From contig JANTQF010000227.1 of the NCBI GenBank assembly GCA_032988165.1, positions 1 to 55,608 on the forward strand: DNA of 55,608 nt, given 5' to 3'. The DNA is from Emmonsiellopsis sp. PD_33. Lineage: Eukaryota; Ascomycota; Eurotiomycetes; Onygenales; Ajellomycetaceae. The notes beneath the pieces were generated by a model. It ran no database searches. It worked only from the letters and a program-made list of their open reading frames with translations, and was not told where the DNA came from. Made by a program: the position numbers and the translations under genes. This document shows positions 22,656-35,776 of this stretch, piece by piece; position 1 is the stretch's first letter; every line of letters starts with the position of its first letter.

Positions 22656-24415
22656 GTTCACCCCCCTTGCCACAACATCTATGTCCTATTTGAACAGAGT
22701 CAAGCTGTGCAAAGCTAATGGATGTATCCTATTCGTTTCGATTTAGTGGTGTTGGGGGCTGAGTTGTGGCCCACTATGCCGTGTAATTTGAGGCTGTCTG
22801 TCCATCTCAGAGGAAAAGGTGAACGAACCCGCCACCACCAAAGGGTCAAGACATCATCGACTGCTGCGAGCGCAACGCCACATGGACACGGGTACGGGCA
22901 TCCAGGCATTGGGCGTCGGTGGGGAATTTCGGATCTCAGCATCATTGGTGCCATGACAGCATCCTCTTCTCCTGGCCAGAATCCTGGCCCCAAGCAGTGC
23001 TTTACAGAACCAATCGAAAACAGCCGCCGTGTTCCTCAACTCCAACCCCAACAGACTAGTTATTTGATCTCCCTGTGCTCAGTCTCTCTTGCTAAACTAT
23101 CGCCGATGGACCCGCTCCAAATCCTCAGATTTGGACTGTTTATCCTTTTTAGCTGGCCACCAGCCAATGGCGAGAACCAGTTACCTCTCACTAGTGCCAC
23201 CAGAGCCACAATGTTCAAAAATACTATTTCTCATCATGGCTCGATCCAATTCATGCCAACTATTTTCCCCAGTTTTTATGGGCTTTGCCTATTTGCTTGG
23301 TTTCGACAGCCGCCGGTCCGCTGTTGGGTGGGCGTCCTTCAAATATCGCTTCATTTCCTGCTTCGTTGTTGGAACATCCGTAACCTGGCCCCATTCGCTC
23401 CCTCAGCAAGCGCCAGGAATTTGCTCTGCATAATTGCAACCTCCCTAAAGTTCAGAGCGCCTACCCGAGGCCCTAGCTCCATTATTGGCCATCAACACCT
23501 CTTGACGGCTGACGGCTGAGGGCTGAAAGCTGCTTTCCAGAACAGCTCCTGAGGCACGTTACGGATTTGAAACGAGGTCCAAAAATAACTATCGGGGCGG
23601 ATACCGACCAGGAGCTTCCTGGTCGTGGTTCGGTTGTGTTCCGACAGTTTGGCACTTTTGTTGAACGGCTATCTATATAAGATACCCTGGCGTGAAGGGA
23701 CTTGCAAAACATTCGACCGAGCCGTTTGCTTTTATTCCGCTAGAAATTGGGCTTCGGGACAGGGAGCGGGAGCAATATTGAGTGTTAGGAGGTTTTTCCT
23801 GGCCGGATCCAGATTACTCTCTTTTCCCGGCAGGGAATTCGTTCACGAACGATTCCGCTCTTTTATGTCCCTTGTATATAGCTCCGCCGACGTCATGAAC
23901 CCTTCATCAACAACGTTGATGACCTTTCTCCTGTGAGATTTATCGAAAGCTGCTCCTATATCATCTTTGCTGACAAGAGAGGCAGTCGAACTCCCCCAAA
24001 TACCCGATCGGTAACACTTCTAGGATCATGGGACAATTTCACCAAACCATATGCGATGGAGAAGGACAACCGGATGGGGAGAGGCCATTGGAAAGGATGC
24101 CACACTTTTACAAACATAATATGTGACGGGGAGACTAATTCACCACCTCCGGGAAGAACTGGTGGTCTGAAAATGGGCGGGACTTATTGGTATTATGTGG
24201 GTTCTCGGAACTATATACATCTACGAACTCAGGCCGCTGACTTGCACTAGTATCAACTTGACAATGAAGTTGACTACTTTAACGAAGCGGAGCCTGTTAC
24301 CACGGCGTGCCCATTTCTTCCTGGTCAGCCATTAAACGTCCTAAACGTTCCGATACATCTCCCTTCGTCGCAAAGGGATAGCAGCCCTGTCCCCCAAACG
24401 TCCAACCAAGAAACA
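22656..24415. other. Gene-poor region
   Basis: A 265-codon open frame at 22722-23519 (+) has irregular composition and no domain, and overlapping frames of similar quality exist, so I do not call it. No repeats are evident. The last ~150 bases are the probable promoter of the next gene. Confidence 0.4.
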
Positions 24416-26002
24416 ATGAACCCTGACGATAAATATATGAACCCGAGAGCGCCGCCGCGGCCCGTTCTACCCCGTCTCGCCACTTCGCCTGCCATGCTCA
24501 TGCGTCACGACTATCCCATGACCTCCCCGCTATCTTCCTGCTTCTCGCTATCGCCTGTTAATGACAGAAGCTTTTCACACCCCCGTGCCATTGCAACACG
24601 TCGGAGATTCCGTATTCCTGGTAAACTATCCCTAGACTTAAAAAACGCCATTAATCCCTCCCCATTACCCATTTCCTTACGGAGTGCTTTCAAGAACTTC
24701 TCCTCGCCGCGGCCTGTAGTGAATGACGAGAACAACAGGGGTCGTCGGCAGGAGAAGGAGGGAGGAAACAATAGTCTCCAGGTTCCAGGCTCAGCGCGCA
24801 ACTCAAGGGGTGGCTCTAATACGTCATCGCCGCTTTGGTACTCATTCGAGAGTCCAAGAAAGGAATTGCCGTATCCTAGTGAACTATGTGTCGCGGATAG
24901 CAATTCTTCAAGTGTATATCCCAGCCGAGAACAGTCTTCTCAGAGAACGGCGGGATCATCGCCCTTGAAAACCAGGTGGAAGATTGAAGAGTCATTGCCT
25001 CATAAGGTTGATGGTGGAAAGACCGGGCCTCTTCCTTACATAACCCTCGAGGCCCTTCAAGAATCGCTATCTCAACAACATACACCCAAAGAAGTATTGC
25101 CATCAATGCTAAAACCCAGCACGGAAGCTCCAGAACCGTCCACTCCATTGGACCTATACGGAAAACGACTCCCAACTCTCCCGAACAGCCCTTCTTCCGT
25201 CCTCGACGCAGAGCTACTCACCATGGACGAAGCAAACCCTTGCAATGCCAGCGAAGAAGAATACTTCCAAAGCCATTTCTCTGATTTCACTGCGGAATCG
25301 CCTGATGACTCCTACTCTTCCGAATCCTTCTTGCAACCGGGCGGTAGCCGCTTCTCGGAATGCAGCACGGACACAGATAACATCTCGCCTTGCTCGATGA
25401 CGTCTGCGTCGACGTTCAACAATAGCAGTACCTTCTCGCCCATCTCCAACGAAGACAGTGAGGCGTTGGAAATGGCGCTAGCCAATCAGGCTCTTTCTAC
25501 CGCATCCTTCTTCGGGTCTATTCCCGACGACAGATCGTCAGAGTCGAATATATACATTGAAGACGACAACGGCAACCAGTCCGCTAATACCGACTACTCG
25601 ACCGATATCGACATATCAGCTTTATACATCTCAAAAAACCCTCTCCAGAAACAAGACTACCACCACCAACAACACTTGGATTCGTCTATAGAAACCACCA
25701 CCAACCAAAGCCCCAAAAGAAGCAAAAATAATAATGATAATAAATTCACCACATCGCCACCCTGGACAAACCTAATCCTAAAGCACAACAATTATGCCCC
25801 AGATAACAACTCCCTACTATTCATGGATGATAACTCTGACCTCCCCACCCCACGCGCGAAGCCGCCCAGCAGTCATCGCTGCCGTCCGGGGACTGGCGGT
25901 ACGGATTCGAGCAGCAACGTGCAGAGTACGATGCAGGAGCTAATGGATGAGCTGAGTTATTTAGGCAATATGATTGAGGAGAATGCTGCAACGGCGTTTT
26001 GA
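24416..26002 (+). CDS. Ser/Pro-rich protein of unknown function
   Basis: Single open frame of 528 residues. The protein is largely disordered: Ser, Pro, Thr and Asn dominate, with Asn/Asp/His-rich runs at about 410-450. Two short ordered-looking pieces are RFRIPGKLSLDLKNAI near residue 65 and the C-terminal helix MQELMDELSYLGNMIEE. LPTLPNSPSSVL near residue 255 is a phrase often seen in long disordered proteins of Eurotiomycetes. There is no signal peptide, membrane span or enzyme motif. The frame is long and its codon use is regular, so I take it as a true gene, perhaps a regulatory or adaptor protein, but no function can be assigned. Confidence 0.7.
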   Translation: MNPDDKYMNPRAPPRPVLPRLATSPAMLMRHDYPMTSPLSSCFSLSPVNDRSFSHPRAIATRRRFRIPGKLSLDLKNAINPSPLPISLRSAFKNFSSPRPVVNDENNRGRRQEKEGGNNSLQVPGSARNSRGGSNTSSPLWYSFESPRKELPYPSELCVADSNSSSVYPSREQSSQRTAGSSPLKTRWKIEESLPHKVDGGKTGPLPYITLEALQESLSQQHTPKEVLPSMLKPSTEAPEPSTPLDLYGKRLPTLPNSPSSVLDAELLTMDEANPCNASEEEYFQSHFSDFTAESPDDSYSSESFLQPGGSRFSECSTDTDNISPCSMTSASTFNNSSTFSPISNEDSEALEMALANQALSTASFFGSIPDDRSSESNIYIEDDNGNQSANTDYSTDIDISALYISKNPLQKQDYHHQQHLDSSIETTTNQSPKRSKNNNDNKFTTSPPWTNLILKHNNYAPDNNSLLFMDDNSDLPTPRAKPPSSHRCRPGTGGTDSSSNVQSTMQELMDELSYLGNMIEENAATAF

Positions 26003-26978
26003 AGGGTACTTTTTTTCTCTCTTTGATATGTCGCAGCGAGGCGAAATTGGTCGGGTGGGTTGGGTATATATGGCGCAATGAATGGTTTGAGTTTTTGGGG
26101 TTTATTATTTTGATTTTGATTCGATCAATAGATTTTCTTTTATGTTTTTTATTTGTTTTTATGCATAAGCGACTTGGATACATGCAATGTTTTCACTCTA
26201 GATTGTTTGGTTGCCTACTTTGTGGCAGGGGGTAACCTATCATTCGCGGTGTTTGGGTAGACTTAGACATACAACTGCGTTGATGTAAATATTGACATAT
26301 CTTTATATGGTTGTTTTGGGCACCTGTATTTGGCGTTCCAATTGGGTTTGTGAAAGGGGTATGGGGTGGTGGTTGCCCGTGGTTGTGGGTTGAAGACAGG
26401 GAGAATATTTCCTTCGTTGCAGGTAGCAGTACGGTATAGCGAGAGATCTCAATGTTGTTTATTTTAGATCTTTGGGTACAAGTGGAAATCATGACAATAT
26501 TCATTTGTGGGGAATGATCCTTTCTTTGACTCGTGGTTGTGTGGCATATATGGTGTGGAATCTATCAGCTGTTCGTGATGGCCGAAAATAAATATATATC
26601 GGCGCGGAAATTTGGGATGGAAACCGCATCACGAAAACCATTTTTCCTCTCTCCCATATCAAAACACCCAACCACTCTAGGAACCCAGCCTCTCATCGTT
26701 CAAAACCGCGCAAAAGGTATTTTGTTTCTATCTATTGAAACACCCCCACCGCCTGCCGGTCTTAATCCTTGGGCGTGAAGCCTTCCACCCCCCGCGCCAG
26801 ACACCACCATCAAACACAGTAACCCACCGCTCAACTCCGCTCCCACCCTCCACAAAACCCGCATCTATCAGATCAAAATAGACACAATTCACAGGACACT
26901 GGGGCATGCACCCATTCCCTGCATGAACTCGCCCCTTAAACCGTGGTTGATTCCCATTTTAACACTCTCCCTCCCACC
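26003..26978. other. Intergenic region upstream of apc4
   Basis: The first 250 bases are T-rich and probably carry the 3' end of the previous transcript. No gene is seen in the remainder. The 200 bases before the apc4 ATG are C-rich. Confidence 0.45.
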
Positions 26979-29935
26979 ATGACGTCCCAACCACAACTCC
27001 CGCAACTCGCCTCAGTAGCGGAAAAAACACTCACTTCAAAATGCAAGCCTGGCTCCCTGACGTACTGTCCGACCATGGACCTTGTTGCGTTGGCCAGCGT
27101 GGATGAAAAGGTGGACGTTTTCCGGCTAAATGGGCAGAGGGTGTTTGGGGGGGTGTATGGGGAGGGTGACGGTGGGCGTAGTGGCGGCGGAGGGGAGGTG
27201 AGGAGGATTAGGTGGAAGGGGAGCGGTAAGTGGGTGTTTATATTTACTGGACTGATTTGTATCTGATTGCCCTTTTTGAGGAGCTGTGGCTTCTGCTTAA
27301 ACATAAATATCTCCCAGTTTCTTTTTACTACTGCTTGATTTGCGTTTCGAATCTAACATCTACCACCAGGCAACCTCCTCGCTATCGTCTGCGAGGACAA
27401 CATTATCCGCATTATAAGTGCATACAGTGGGAAAACAGTACATCGACTGCCATGTGGTCCCTCGCTGGCATTGTCTTCTACCATACCACCAACCTCATCG
27501 CCCGCTTCGCCAGTTGGTCCAACTGCATGCGTTACCTGCCTTGGCTGGGGAATTAACTTCACTGATGGCAAAAGCGCGTTGAAATCTCTGAAGGAAGCGG
27601 AGGGACGGCTCACCGTCGATGACCTTTTGTCGACAGAAGTGCAGCTGTCGAATGTCGCGCAGCTAAAGCTTGATTTGCCGAGGGAGTTGGCGATGTTGGA
27701 TATGGAGCGGTCGTTGCCCAAGCTGAGCACTTTGCCGTCGACGGGAAATGAGTGAGTAGCCTTTTCCGCTACCCTAACTGGGGTTGCGTTACTAACCTGT
27801 CTTGCTGCCGTATAGCGATGATGTTTTTAGTTCCCGGGTATCGATCGATTCGATATTTCATGCTCCCTACAAAAGCGGTAGTGATTCCGTCGATGTTTTA
27901 CTAGCGGGTTTTGATGATGGGACTATCCATCTACGCATCTTTGACTGTTTTGATATTGGTTCGTTTCAGGTTGCCAGTTCTCTCGGGGATTCTACGAGTA
28001 GCAAACTGTTGCTCCATTCGTCGCATCCAATCAGCTCCACCCACTCTCTTCTTTTCTCAACAGATGACGAACTGCGTTTGGTCACACTGGATCTTCGATT
28101 TATTACGAGATCTGGTCGATATCTGTCCCTATTGGCATCGAAGATTACCCAGTTACAAAATCTGCTGCGATATATCAAGCAGGTGCAGAATCAGATCCAA
28201 CTTGAATGGAAGAATGCACAGGATCTTCCGGGACGGTATATGAGAAATATCACGGAAGATTTGCAGGACAAGTGCGCGTGCGATTTTGTCACTGCTGCGT
28301 ACCATCTTCTGGTCACTGGGGACTGCTTCGCGCCACTGAAGGAATTTTTGGTCGATATCGTTGGCGATAGGGTACGTATTCCCCTTTTCCAAGCCAAATA
28401 TAGGAGCGAATGATTACTGAATCAATAACAGGGCCACAAACGCTGGGAAAAAGCAGTATCATCAGGTTACGATGCACTTCGACGACTGACCCACGAATGT
28501 CTCCTCCCAGCCCTAGAAAGATGCGGAGTCCTCCTCAGCCGACTAATAGGCCTCTCCAAATTCCACATCCTCAGTCCGATTCTCGGACTGGAGACAACCG
28601 ATCTCAGAAACTGCCAGGACACAGTAGACTGCCTTAGCCTCCTCTCCCATAAGGTTCTAATCCATAGCGGCCAGGAGATCCGCGAATTCAACGCTTTCTC
28701 CAAATGGCTGAAACACGAAATCGACCTCCAAGCCGCGGACCCGTTATCCGCCACATACGAAGAGCTGGTGGAGAAGAGTGACACGCTCGACCACGTACGG
28801 ACGCTCAGCTATATATCCGGTGCAATGACCCACAGCGTTCTCAACGACTTCATCCAACCCGTACCGCCAGGCGCGTCGCCTGATCGATGGGAACCGGCTG
28901 GCCAGGACAGTTCGTTCTATGAAACGTATAAGAAACTACTCCAGCAGCAGGATCAGAAGAAACCGGCGGAGAAGATTGATATGCCGTTGCTGGGTGATTT
29001 GACGTCGCGGTTTGCATCGCAGAGTGAGAAGGTGTTTGGGCGGATTGCGGAGACCCAGAGGAGGGGGATCCTGCATCGGTCACCGTTGACGCTTGGGCCG
29101 GATTGCGATGGGGCGGTCGTGGATATGACTATGAATTTTGGGGTAAGTGGGAATTCCGGTAGTGTTTTGAGGTTTAGTAGTGGCTTATTTCGTTGCTAAT
29201 GCGCATGTCTCTAGCCGTTTGAGGATTGTACCTTCCCGTCCGTTTATGTTGCGGCGAGGGCGAAGAGTTCTCCGTGCATATGTAAGAGATATCCTCGCTG
29301 TGTCGTATGTTTTATACTGACTTATATTTCCATAGTCTATCTGTATCGGGTGATTCTCGATATGGTCAATGGTGTCAGTTCGACGAAGGCCATCTTTCTG
29401 GCCACGGTAAACCTGCAAAGCGGAAAAATAACACAGATTAAATTCGTCGAGGATGGCACGCTGATGTTGCTCTGGCGCGATGCAAGTAAGTCTCTACTGT
29501 TGGATTTCCTCTTTATAAACCATAGAGCTAAATGTTTAACTAGCATCAACAACCCACCTCGTCAACTTCGCCTACATTTCCAATCCTGACGCCCCCTTTC
29601 AGCCCAACTACACTAGGCTGGGAGATGGCGGGGGCGGCTCAGTAGTATCCCCGTCCTCTCCATCCTCACTCGCTGCGGACCAGATCACCCAACTGTATCT
29701 GGCGCACCCGGGGCAGCATGCAGAATTCGTACAACACACGTTCCCCCAGGAAGCAGGGATGGAGCCAGTGGAACTGCAGGTGAATGGACGGAAGGGCAGA
29801 CGAGTAGTGTGTGTTTTGTACGCGGATGGGATGAGGTATTCGGTGTTTGATATTGATAGCGCGGGAATTGGGGATGGTGATGAGGAGGAGGTGGAGGGGG
29901 AAATGGAAGGGGATGACCAGCTCATGGTAGAATGA
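26979..29935 (+). CDS. apc4: Anaphase-promoting complex subunit 4
   Basis: Seven exons: 26979-27225, 27370-27751, 27816-28371, 28432-29142, 29215-29281, 29336-29485 and 29544-29935; the phases all close, giving 834 residues. Apc4 is a platform subunit of the APC/C ubiquitin ligase that drives exit from mitosis. The N-terminal part is a WD40-like propeller opening with CPTMDLVALASVDEKVDVFRLNG and NLLAIVCEDNIIRIIS, as in the ANAPC4 WD40 domain. Residues about 330-620 are the long helical ANAPC4 domain (SLLASKITQLQNLLRYIKQV, then RWEKAVSSGYDALRRLTHECLL). The remaining propeller blades follow, and the tail is acidic. I use the ATG at 26979 because the frame above it lacks an ATG. Apart from an expanded Gly/Arg stretch near residue 60 nothing is unusual. 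Confidence 0.9.
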
Positions 29936-30817
29936 GGGGATTTCTTTGTATGAGTATGGGTTTAGTGGGAGAGATGCCTGCATGGGGCTATCTTCAGGCA
30001 ATGATATGACTGGTGCATTCAAGGGGATTCTGCATTTTCCCTGTTTGTCCCTAGGCGCCTAGATACTGGGGCATAGGGCTCATAGCTTCAAGTTGTGCTG
30101 GGCGAGGAGAGGATAGGGTGCCCAGGACGCCGAAATATAGGGAGATAGTCAATAAGATAATATATACCGTACTGCCCACCGTGCATATCCCCCTTTTCCA
30201 TTCTGCTATCCCCTTTCTCCCCCTTCTCCCTCTCCCTGTCTTCAAGTTGTCCTAGCCGCCAAGCCCCGATTCTCGCGCCGGCCAATCACGTGCCGCAGAG
30301 CCGCAGCGGCTCCTGACTAAGGCAACTGCAGCCAAAACAGACAGAATTCAACCTCCGTCAACAGCCTGAGCCTCGACATCTCCAACTTCACCTCCATCCA
30401 CACGCCTCTTCTCTTCTCGCTGCTGTCCTCCCGCGCCTCGAGAAGAGCCCTCCGCTCCCGATCCCCCCAGCTCCCTGCTGCCAGCTCGCCGGTCCACGCC
30501 GCTGTCCACTCCCTCGCTCTACTCTTCCCTTCCCATCCTGCTTTTCTTCTACCTTCCTTTGGGCGGGGCAAAATCTGGTTGAAAACAAGTGCCTGTTGTT
30601 TCTCTCCCAGACCACAACCCTCTGGACCGAGACTCTCCGGGCCTTTTAAAACCCTGCTACCTAGCTATTTTTACTCTGTCCCTGCGTCCTTTGGCCAATT
30701 CCCGCTTCCCCGCAGAAATCCTTCTTCCCGACTGCCCTCCCCACTCCTTGTTTTTTTCTCTTCTTGACCAAAACACACGCGACCGCGGCTGGTTGTTAGC
30801 TTTGGACATATAAAATC
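29936..30817. promoter_or_regulatory. Promoter region of kap95 with adjoining CCAAT and CACGTG
   Basis: No gene. A CCAAT box at 30282-30286 overlaps TCACGTG (30286-30292), a compact pair of sites for the CBC/Hap complex and a Cbf1-type bHLH factor. Downstream of it, 30,370-30,780 is strongly pyrimidine-rich on the plus strand, which is typical for the core promoter and leader of highly expressed fungal genes. Open frames on the minus strand here are by-products of that tract. Confidence 0.5.
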
Positions 30818-33800
30818 ATGGATGTCAATCAGGTGTTGGCGGGCACTCTGTCCGCAGGTACGTTGTTTTTTTCTTTATTCACGCTCTGCACCCTTGCAGT
30901 CAGTGTTGATTGACATTTCTCCGCCCCCATAGATGATTCTACGCGCCAGAATGCCGAACAACAGCTGCTCCATGCTGCTGAGGTTGATTTTGTATGTGCT
31001 CCCTCCTTCTCCCTTTCAACAGTAAACCCCTTGCTGCATATCGGGTCACTGTCGCCGTTGCAGACTTGCGCACATTCATTTTGACCAAAATGCTGATATC
31101 CCCATTTTCGTTCTGCATAGGCCGCATACCTCACGACCCTCGCGGGCGAACTTGCAAATGAGAGTGCCGCTCCCCCCATCCGTATGGCCGCCGGTCTTGC
31201 TTTGAAAAACTCTTTCACGTTCCGGGAAATCGACCGATTGCGCGAAGTCCAGGGAAGATGGGTGCACCAGGTCACCCCCCAGGTCAAGAAATCGGTCAAG
31301 GACCTCGCATTGCAGACTTTGGGCTCTAGCAACTCCAGAGCTGGCCACTCCGCCGCCCAGTTTATCGTCTCTATTGCCTCCATCGAGCTGCCCCGCAATG
31401 AGTGGCCCGAGTTGATGAACACCCTTGTCAAGAATGTCAACACAGGTTCGGACCATCTGAAACAGGCCTCCCTGACGACAATTGGTTTTATCTGCGAGTC
31501 AGACGAGCCAGAGCTCCGCGAGAGCTTGACCGCACATTCGAACGCAATCCTCACAGCCGTTGTCCAGGGTGCGCGACGGGAAGAGACCAATGCTGACGTT
31601 CGGAATGCTGCGCTTACGGCGCTGGGTGACGCGATGGAATTTGTGCGATCGAACTTTGAAAATGACGGCGAGCGAAACTACATTATGCAGGTTGTCTGCG
31701 AAGCTACACAGGCCGACGACATGCGGATACAGAGCGGCGCGTTTGGCTGCCTAAACCGCATCATGGGTTTGTACTACGATAAAATGCGCTTTTATATGGA
31801 GAAGGCGCTGTTCGGTTTGACTATTTTGGGCATGAAGTCTGAGGAAGAGGATGTTGCCAAACTGGCTATTGAGTTCTGGTGCACGGTTTGCGAGGAAGAG
31901 ATTGCGATTGAGGATGATAATGCTGCTGTGAGTATTTTCTGTTGCCCTCGTATATGTGTCCTTTGCGCTTTTCTGAATCCAGGTTGCTAACTTATAACAC
32001 AGGCTCAGGCAGAAGGATCCACGGAAATCCGTCCATTTTTCGCGTTCGCCCGTATCGCCTGCAGAGAGGTTGTCCCAGTCCTGCTGCAGTTGATGACCAA
32101 GCAGGACGAGGATGCCGCCGATGATGACTATGATACCTCCCGTGCCGCTTACCAGGCTCTCCAACTCTATGCCCAGTGTGTCGCCGCCGAAGTGATCCCA
32201 CCTGTCCTTGAATTCGTGGAATCAAACCTGAGAAGTGAGGACTGGCATCGTCGGGATGCCGCTGTCTCCTCCTTCGGTGCCATCATGGATGGTCCCGACG
32301 TTCAGACCCTTGACCCATTGATCAAACAGGCTCTTCCCGTTTTGATCGGAATGATGGACGATAAGGTTGTGCAAGTTAAAGATTCCGCCGCTTATGCGCT
32401 TGGTCGGATCTGTGATTACTGCTCTGAGTCGATTGATCCCGATTCGCACCTGCAACCGCTTATCTCGTGTCTGTTTAATGGGCTGGCGAGTAGCCCCAAG
32501 ATTGCTGGCTCTTGCTGCTGGGCTTTGATGAACCTTGCGGAACGCTTTGCTGGCGAGGGTGGTGCCCAGACCAACCCTCTGTCGAAACATTTCCAGGATA
32601 GCGTTACGTCTTTGCTCACTGTTACGGAGAGGTATGTGCCGTTTTATTATCATATATTGTCCTATGGTACTAACTTTGATCCCAGAAACGATACCGATAA
32701 CCAGCTCCGGACTGCTGCCTATGAGGTTTTGAACTCTTTCGTGACAAACGCTGCCAATGACAGCTTGCCCATCGTTTTCAGTCTCTCCGATGTTATTCTT
32801 CAGAGACTGGAGCAGACTGTTCCCATGCAGCAGCAGGTTGTCAGCGTCGAGGACCGTATCACGCTTGAAGAGATCCAAACCAGCTTGACTAGTGTGCTTT
32901 TGGTAAGTTTTTGTCATTCATGTACTGGTCAACCAATCACTAACGGCTTTTAAGGCTATCGTGCAACGCCTCGAAGGTGAAACTAAGCCTCAAGCCGACC
33001 GTATTATGCACGTTCTCTTGCAGGTCCTGTCTACCGTTCCTCCCAAGTCCAGTGTTCCAGACACAGTTTTCGCCACTGTTGGTTCGATAGCTAGCGCCTT
33101 AGAGACGGATTTCGTCAAATATATGGACTCATTCATGCCCTTCCTTTATAACGCCCTGGGTAACCAGGAAGAGGCCGGTCTCTGCGCGATGGCTATCGGA
33201 TTGGTTAGCGATATCACTCGATCACTGGGTGATAAGGCGCAGCCATACTGCGACACGTTCATGAATCACCTGCTCAATAACTTGAGAGTAAGTCCGTCCT
33301 ATTTAGCCGCTTTATAATGGTTACTGACAAAACGTAGAGCACCACCCTCAGCAACCAACTTAAGCCTGCGATTCTCGAGACTTTCGGCGATATTGCGCAG
33401 GCTATTGGTGTGCATTTCCAAACGTATTTGTCTGTCGTCGCCGGCGTGCTTCAACAGGCATCTGGAGTTACCGCTAGCCCAGATGTGTCGTTTGATATGC
33501 TGGATTATATTGTGTCTCTGAGAGAGGGTATTATGGATGCCTGGGGCGGCATTCTACTTGCCTATAAGGGCACCACAAGTGGTAAGTCGTCGTCGCTCGA
33601 CTCCTCATGTACTAGACTGACATGTACGATTGTAGTGAACGGGCTGCAACCCTACGTTGAATCTATTTTCAGCCTCTTAAATATCATTGCTCAGGATTCG
33701 AACCGGAGTGAAGGACTCTTGAGAGCCAGCATGGGTGTTATCGGGTGAGTTTCCTCCCGTCTTATCTTGTTTGTTTGAGGGACAGCACTGACTTTTGCTT

Positions 33801-33989
33801 AGCGACCTTGCTGATGCGTTCCCTAATGGTGAATTTGCGGCATTCTTCCGTAACGATTTCGTCTCGAACCTGATCCGGGAAACGCGAACGAACCGGGAAT
33901 TCGGCACTCGCACCATCGAGACCGCCAGATGGGCTCGTGAGCAAGTCAAGCGCCAAATCAGCCTTGCCACCGCGCAGGCCATGTCCTAA
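30818..33989 (+). CDS. kap95: Importin subunit beta-1 (karyopherin Kap95)
   Basis: Nine exons: 30818-30857, 30933-30991, 31121-31927, 32003-32631, 32686-32902, 32955-33287, 33338-33581, 33636-33744 and 33803-33989. All phases close to 874 residues, close to yeast Kap95. Importin beta binds the importin-alpha/cargo complex and carries it through nuclear pores under Ran control. The N-terminus (MDVNQVLAGTLSADDSTRQNAEQQL) is the importin-beta N-terminal Ran-binding region, and IRMAAGLALKNSFT is the next conserved helix. Successive HEAT repeats follow, including DDDYDTSRAAYQALQLYAQ, with the acidic loop AADDDYD typical of the family, and SEDWHRRDAAVSSFGAIMDGPD. The C-terminus ends REQVKRQISLATAQAMS. 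The gene appears intact; intron 4 is only 54 bases. Confidence 0.95.
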
Positions 33990-35776
33990 ATTCCGCCTAT
34001 GACATGACTGATGATATGTTTTGCACGAGTTGTCTCCGATAAAAAAAGTGTATCCCGCGGTTTTGAGAAAAAGTTGGCGATGTCCAAACAAACCCCTTTT
34101 TGTCGGTCATAATGTTATCCGGTCCGGCGCGGTATGGGAAGCGACTCCCTGGCTGGGGCTTTCACGGTTTTAAGCTGGACGGGAACCGCTTTCGGCGTGA
34201 TTTCCCTCCCATAAACCATCAACGTCCAGGAGCTCAGCCAGGGTCGATTGGGGTGGATTCCAGTCAGGATGATTTAAAAAAGCCGGAGCCCAAGTTGTTT
34301 CCCCATCTCTCCGTCTGCCCTGTATCCCCGCAAACTTTAACCTTGCAGTTTAAGTATCGGCCCCGCCCTTGCACGAATCATTGCGCCCCCCGTTTGTTCC
34401 CCCTCCACTCCCAAATGAACAACATCCTGCAACCAGTTTCCCCCACAATAACAAGCATCTAATCACATTCAACCCTTCCCCCTTCCCCCTGCCCCCGTCC
34501 CCCCCATACACTAACACTAGCACACCGATTCCCCAGCATGTAATCCCCCATGAACTCGCACCGTCCCCCCATGATCAGATGTAGTTGATGCTTGTTTTCG
34601 AAATGGTTTTCTTCCCCCACCACCCCAAACCCCCCCTTTACCCTATCACCACGAATATACACAAGCCTTTCGCCCCCGAATTTCATTTTTTTATTTCTTT
34701 CTTCTTCTTTTTGTTAAACAAACAAACCCCTACACCAGTTTAGAATCATGTATGCCCCCTAAAATCATGTATCCTTTTTTATTATCATAATCACAGCGCT
34801 TTTTTTGTTTTTGTTTTATTTTGCACCCACAACTTCTTTTTCCCCTTATTATTTATCATTTAGTTAATAAATAAATGGTGTGGTTAGTTTGAGAGATTTA
34901 AAGAGAGTTGTTAAAATGATTTTCTTTAATGTGTTTTTTGTAGCTGAGGTGCTCTTTTGGTTTTAGGTAAATTGTTAGTAACTGGATGTTGATGTACTCC
35001 CTAGTTTGGTAGTAGACATGACTGCACTGGTTCTGAACAGTTCCTCTTATTTTAAATACTTTAGTGATGATATAACTAGTACAATACAGTTCCATGCATT
35101 TATACTAGATTATAAATGTATATTATACAGTATTTTTTTAGCTATCCATGCATGGTATGTAAATACTCAAGTAAATTAGGTAGGACCTGATATCCATCCA
35201 TGTCTTACATGTTGGTATTGGGGGATGAGAGGCTTGATGGGTTGATAATGAATCCAGCTACGTGTGAGATAAGTAGTTGGGTGGAAGGGATCTAGACATG
35301 TGATGTGATCTCTAGGCCCTACAGGGCTGAAGTTACAGGGATAGCATACCTAGCATCTATGGTGGTTTTTTCAAAGAGGGTTTTACGCTGTGTGTGTCTA
35401 GCAGGGTGTTATGTTATTGGTGATAGATAGATATCATATTCAGCTGTTGAATTTTTAAAATGGGATATTCTTGAGGACGGATGGGAATATCTAGCTAGAT
35501 AGACAGTTAATATCTAAAAGAGGTATGTTATGTAGATATATTTGAAGAGGAAGAAGAAGAAGAAGCAGAAGAAATGAAATTGTATATACAAAGGAGATAA
35601 GATAATAGAAAAAGGTGACGGGGTATATAAACATGTATATATATATAGATAGATATAGATATCTCTCCCTTTCTCTGTAATATCTTCCACTCGAATAAAA
35701 ATAAAAAAAACACCATCACATTGACAATACCATTATGCATACTCCTCCCCCCCCAAAACTCACATCCATTCCATTC
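33990..35776. other. Intergenic region with a long pyrimidine tract
   Basis: 1.8 kb without a gene. About 34,370-34,860 is C- and T-rich on the plus strand, including runs of five to seven C, and 34,860-35,740 is AT-rich with short TA runs near 35,637-35,650 and a GAA-type repeat near 35,549. No coding signal or transposon is recognised. Confidence 0.5.

Noticed and set aside
22722..23519. A 265-codon open frame on the plus strand
   Set aside because: Composition is irregular, other frames overlap with similar length, and no domain, signal or splice structure supports it.
32632..32685. In-frame read-through of kap95 (residues after VTER)
   Set aside because: The 54-base stretch has a GTATGT donor and CAG acceptor, and removing it joins TERNDTDNQLRTAAYEVLN, which fits importin beta; it is an intron.
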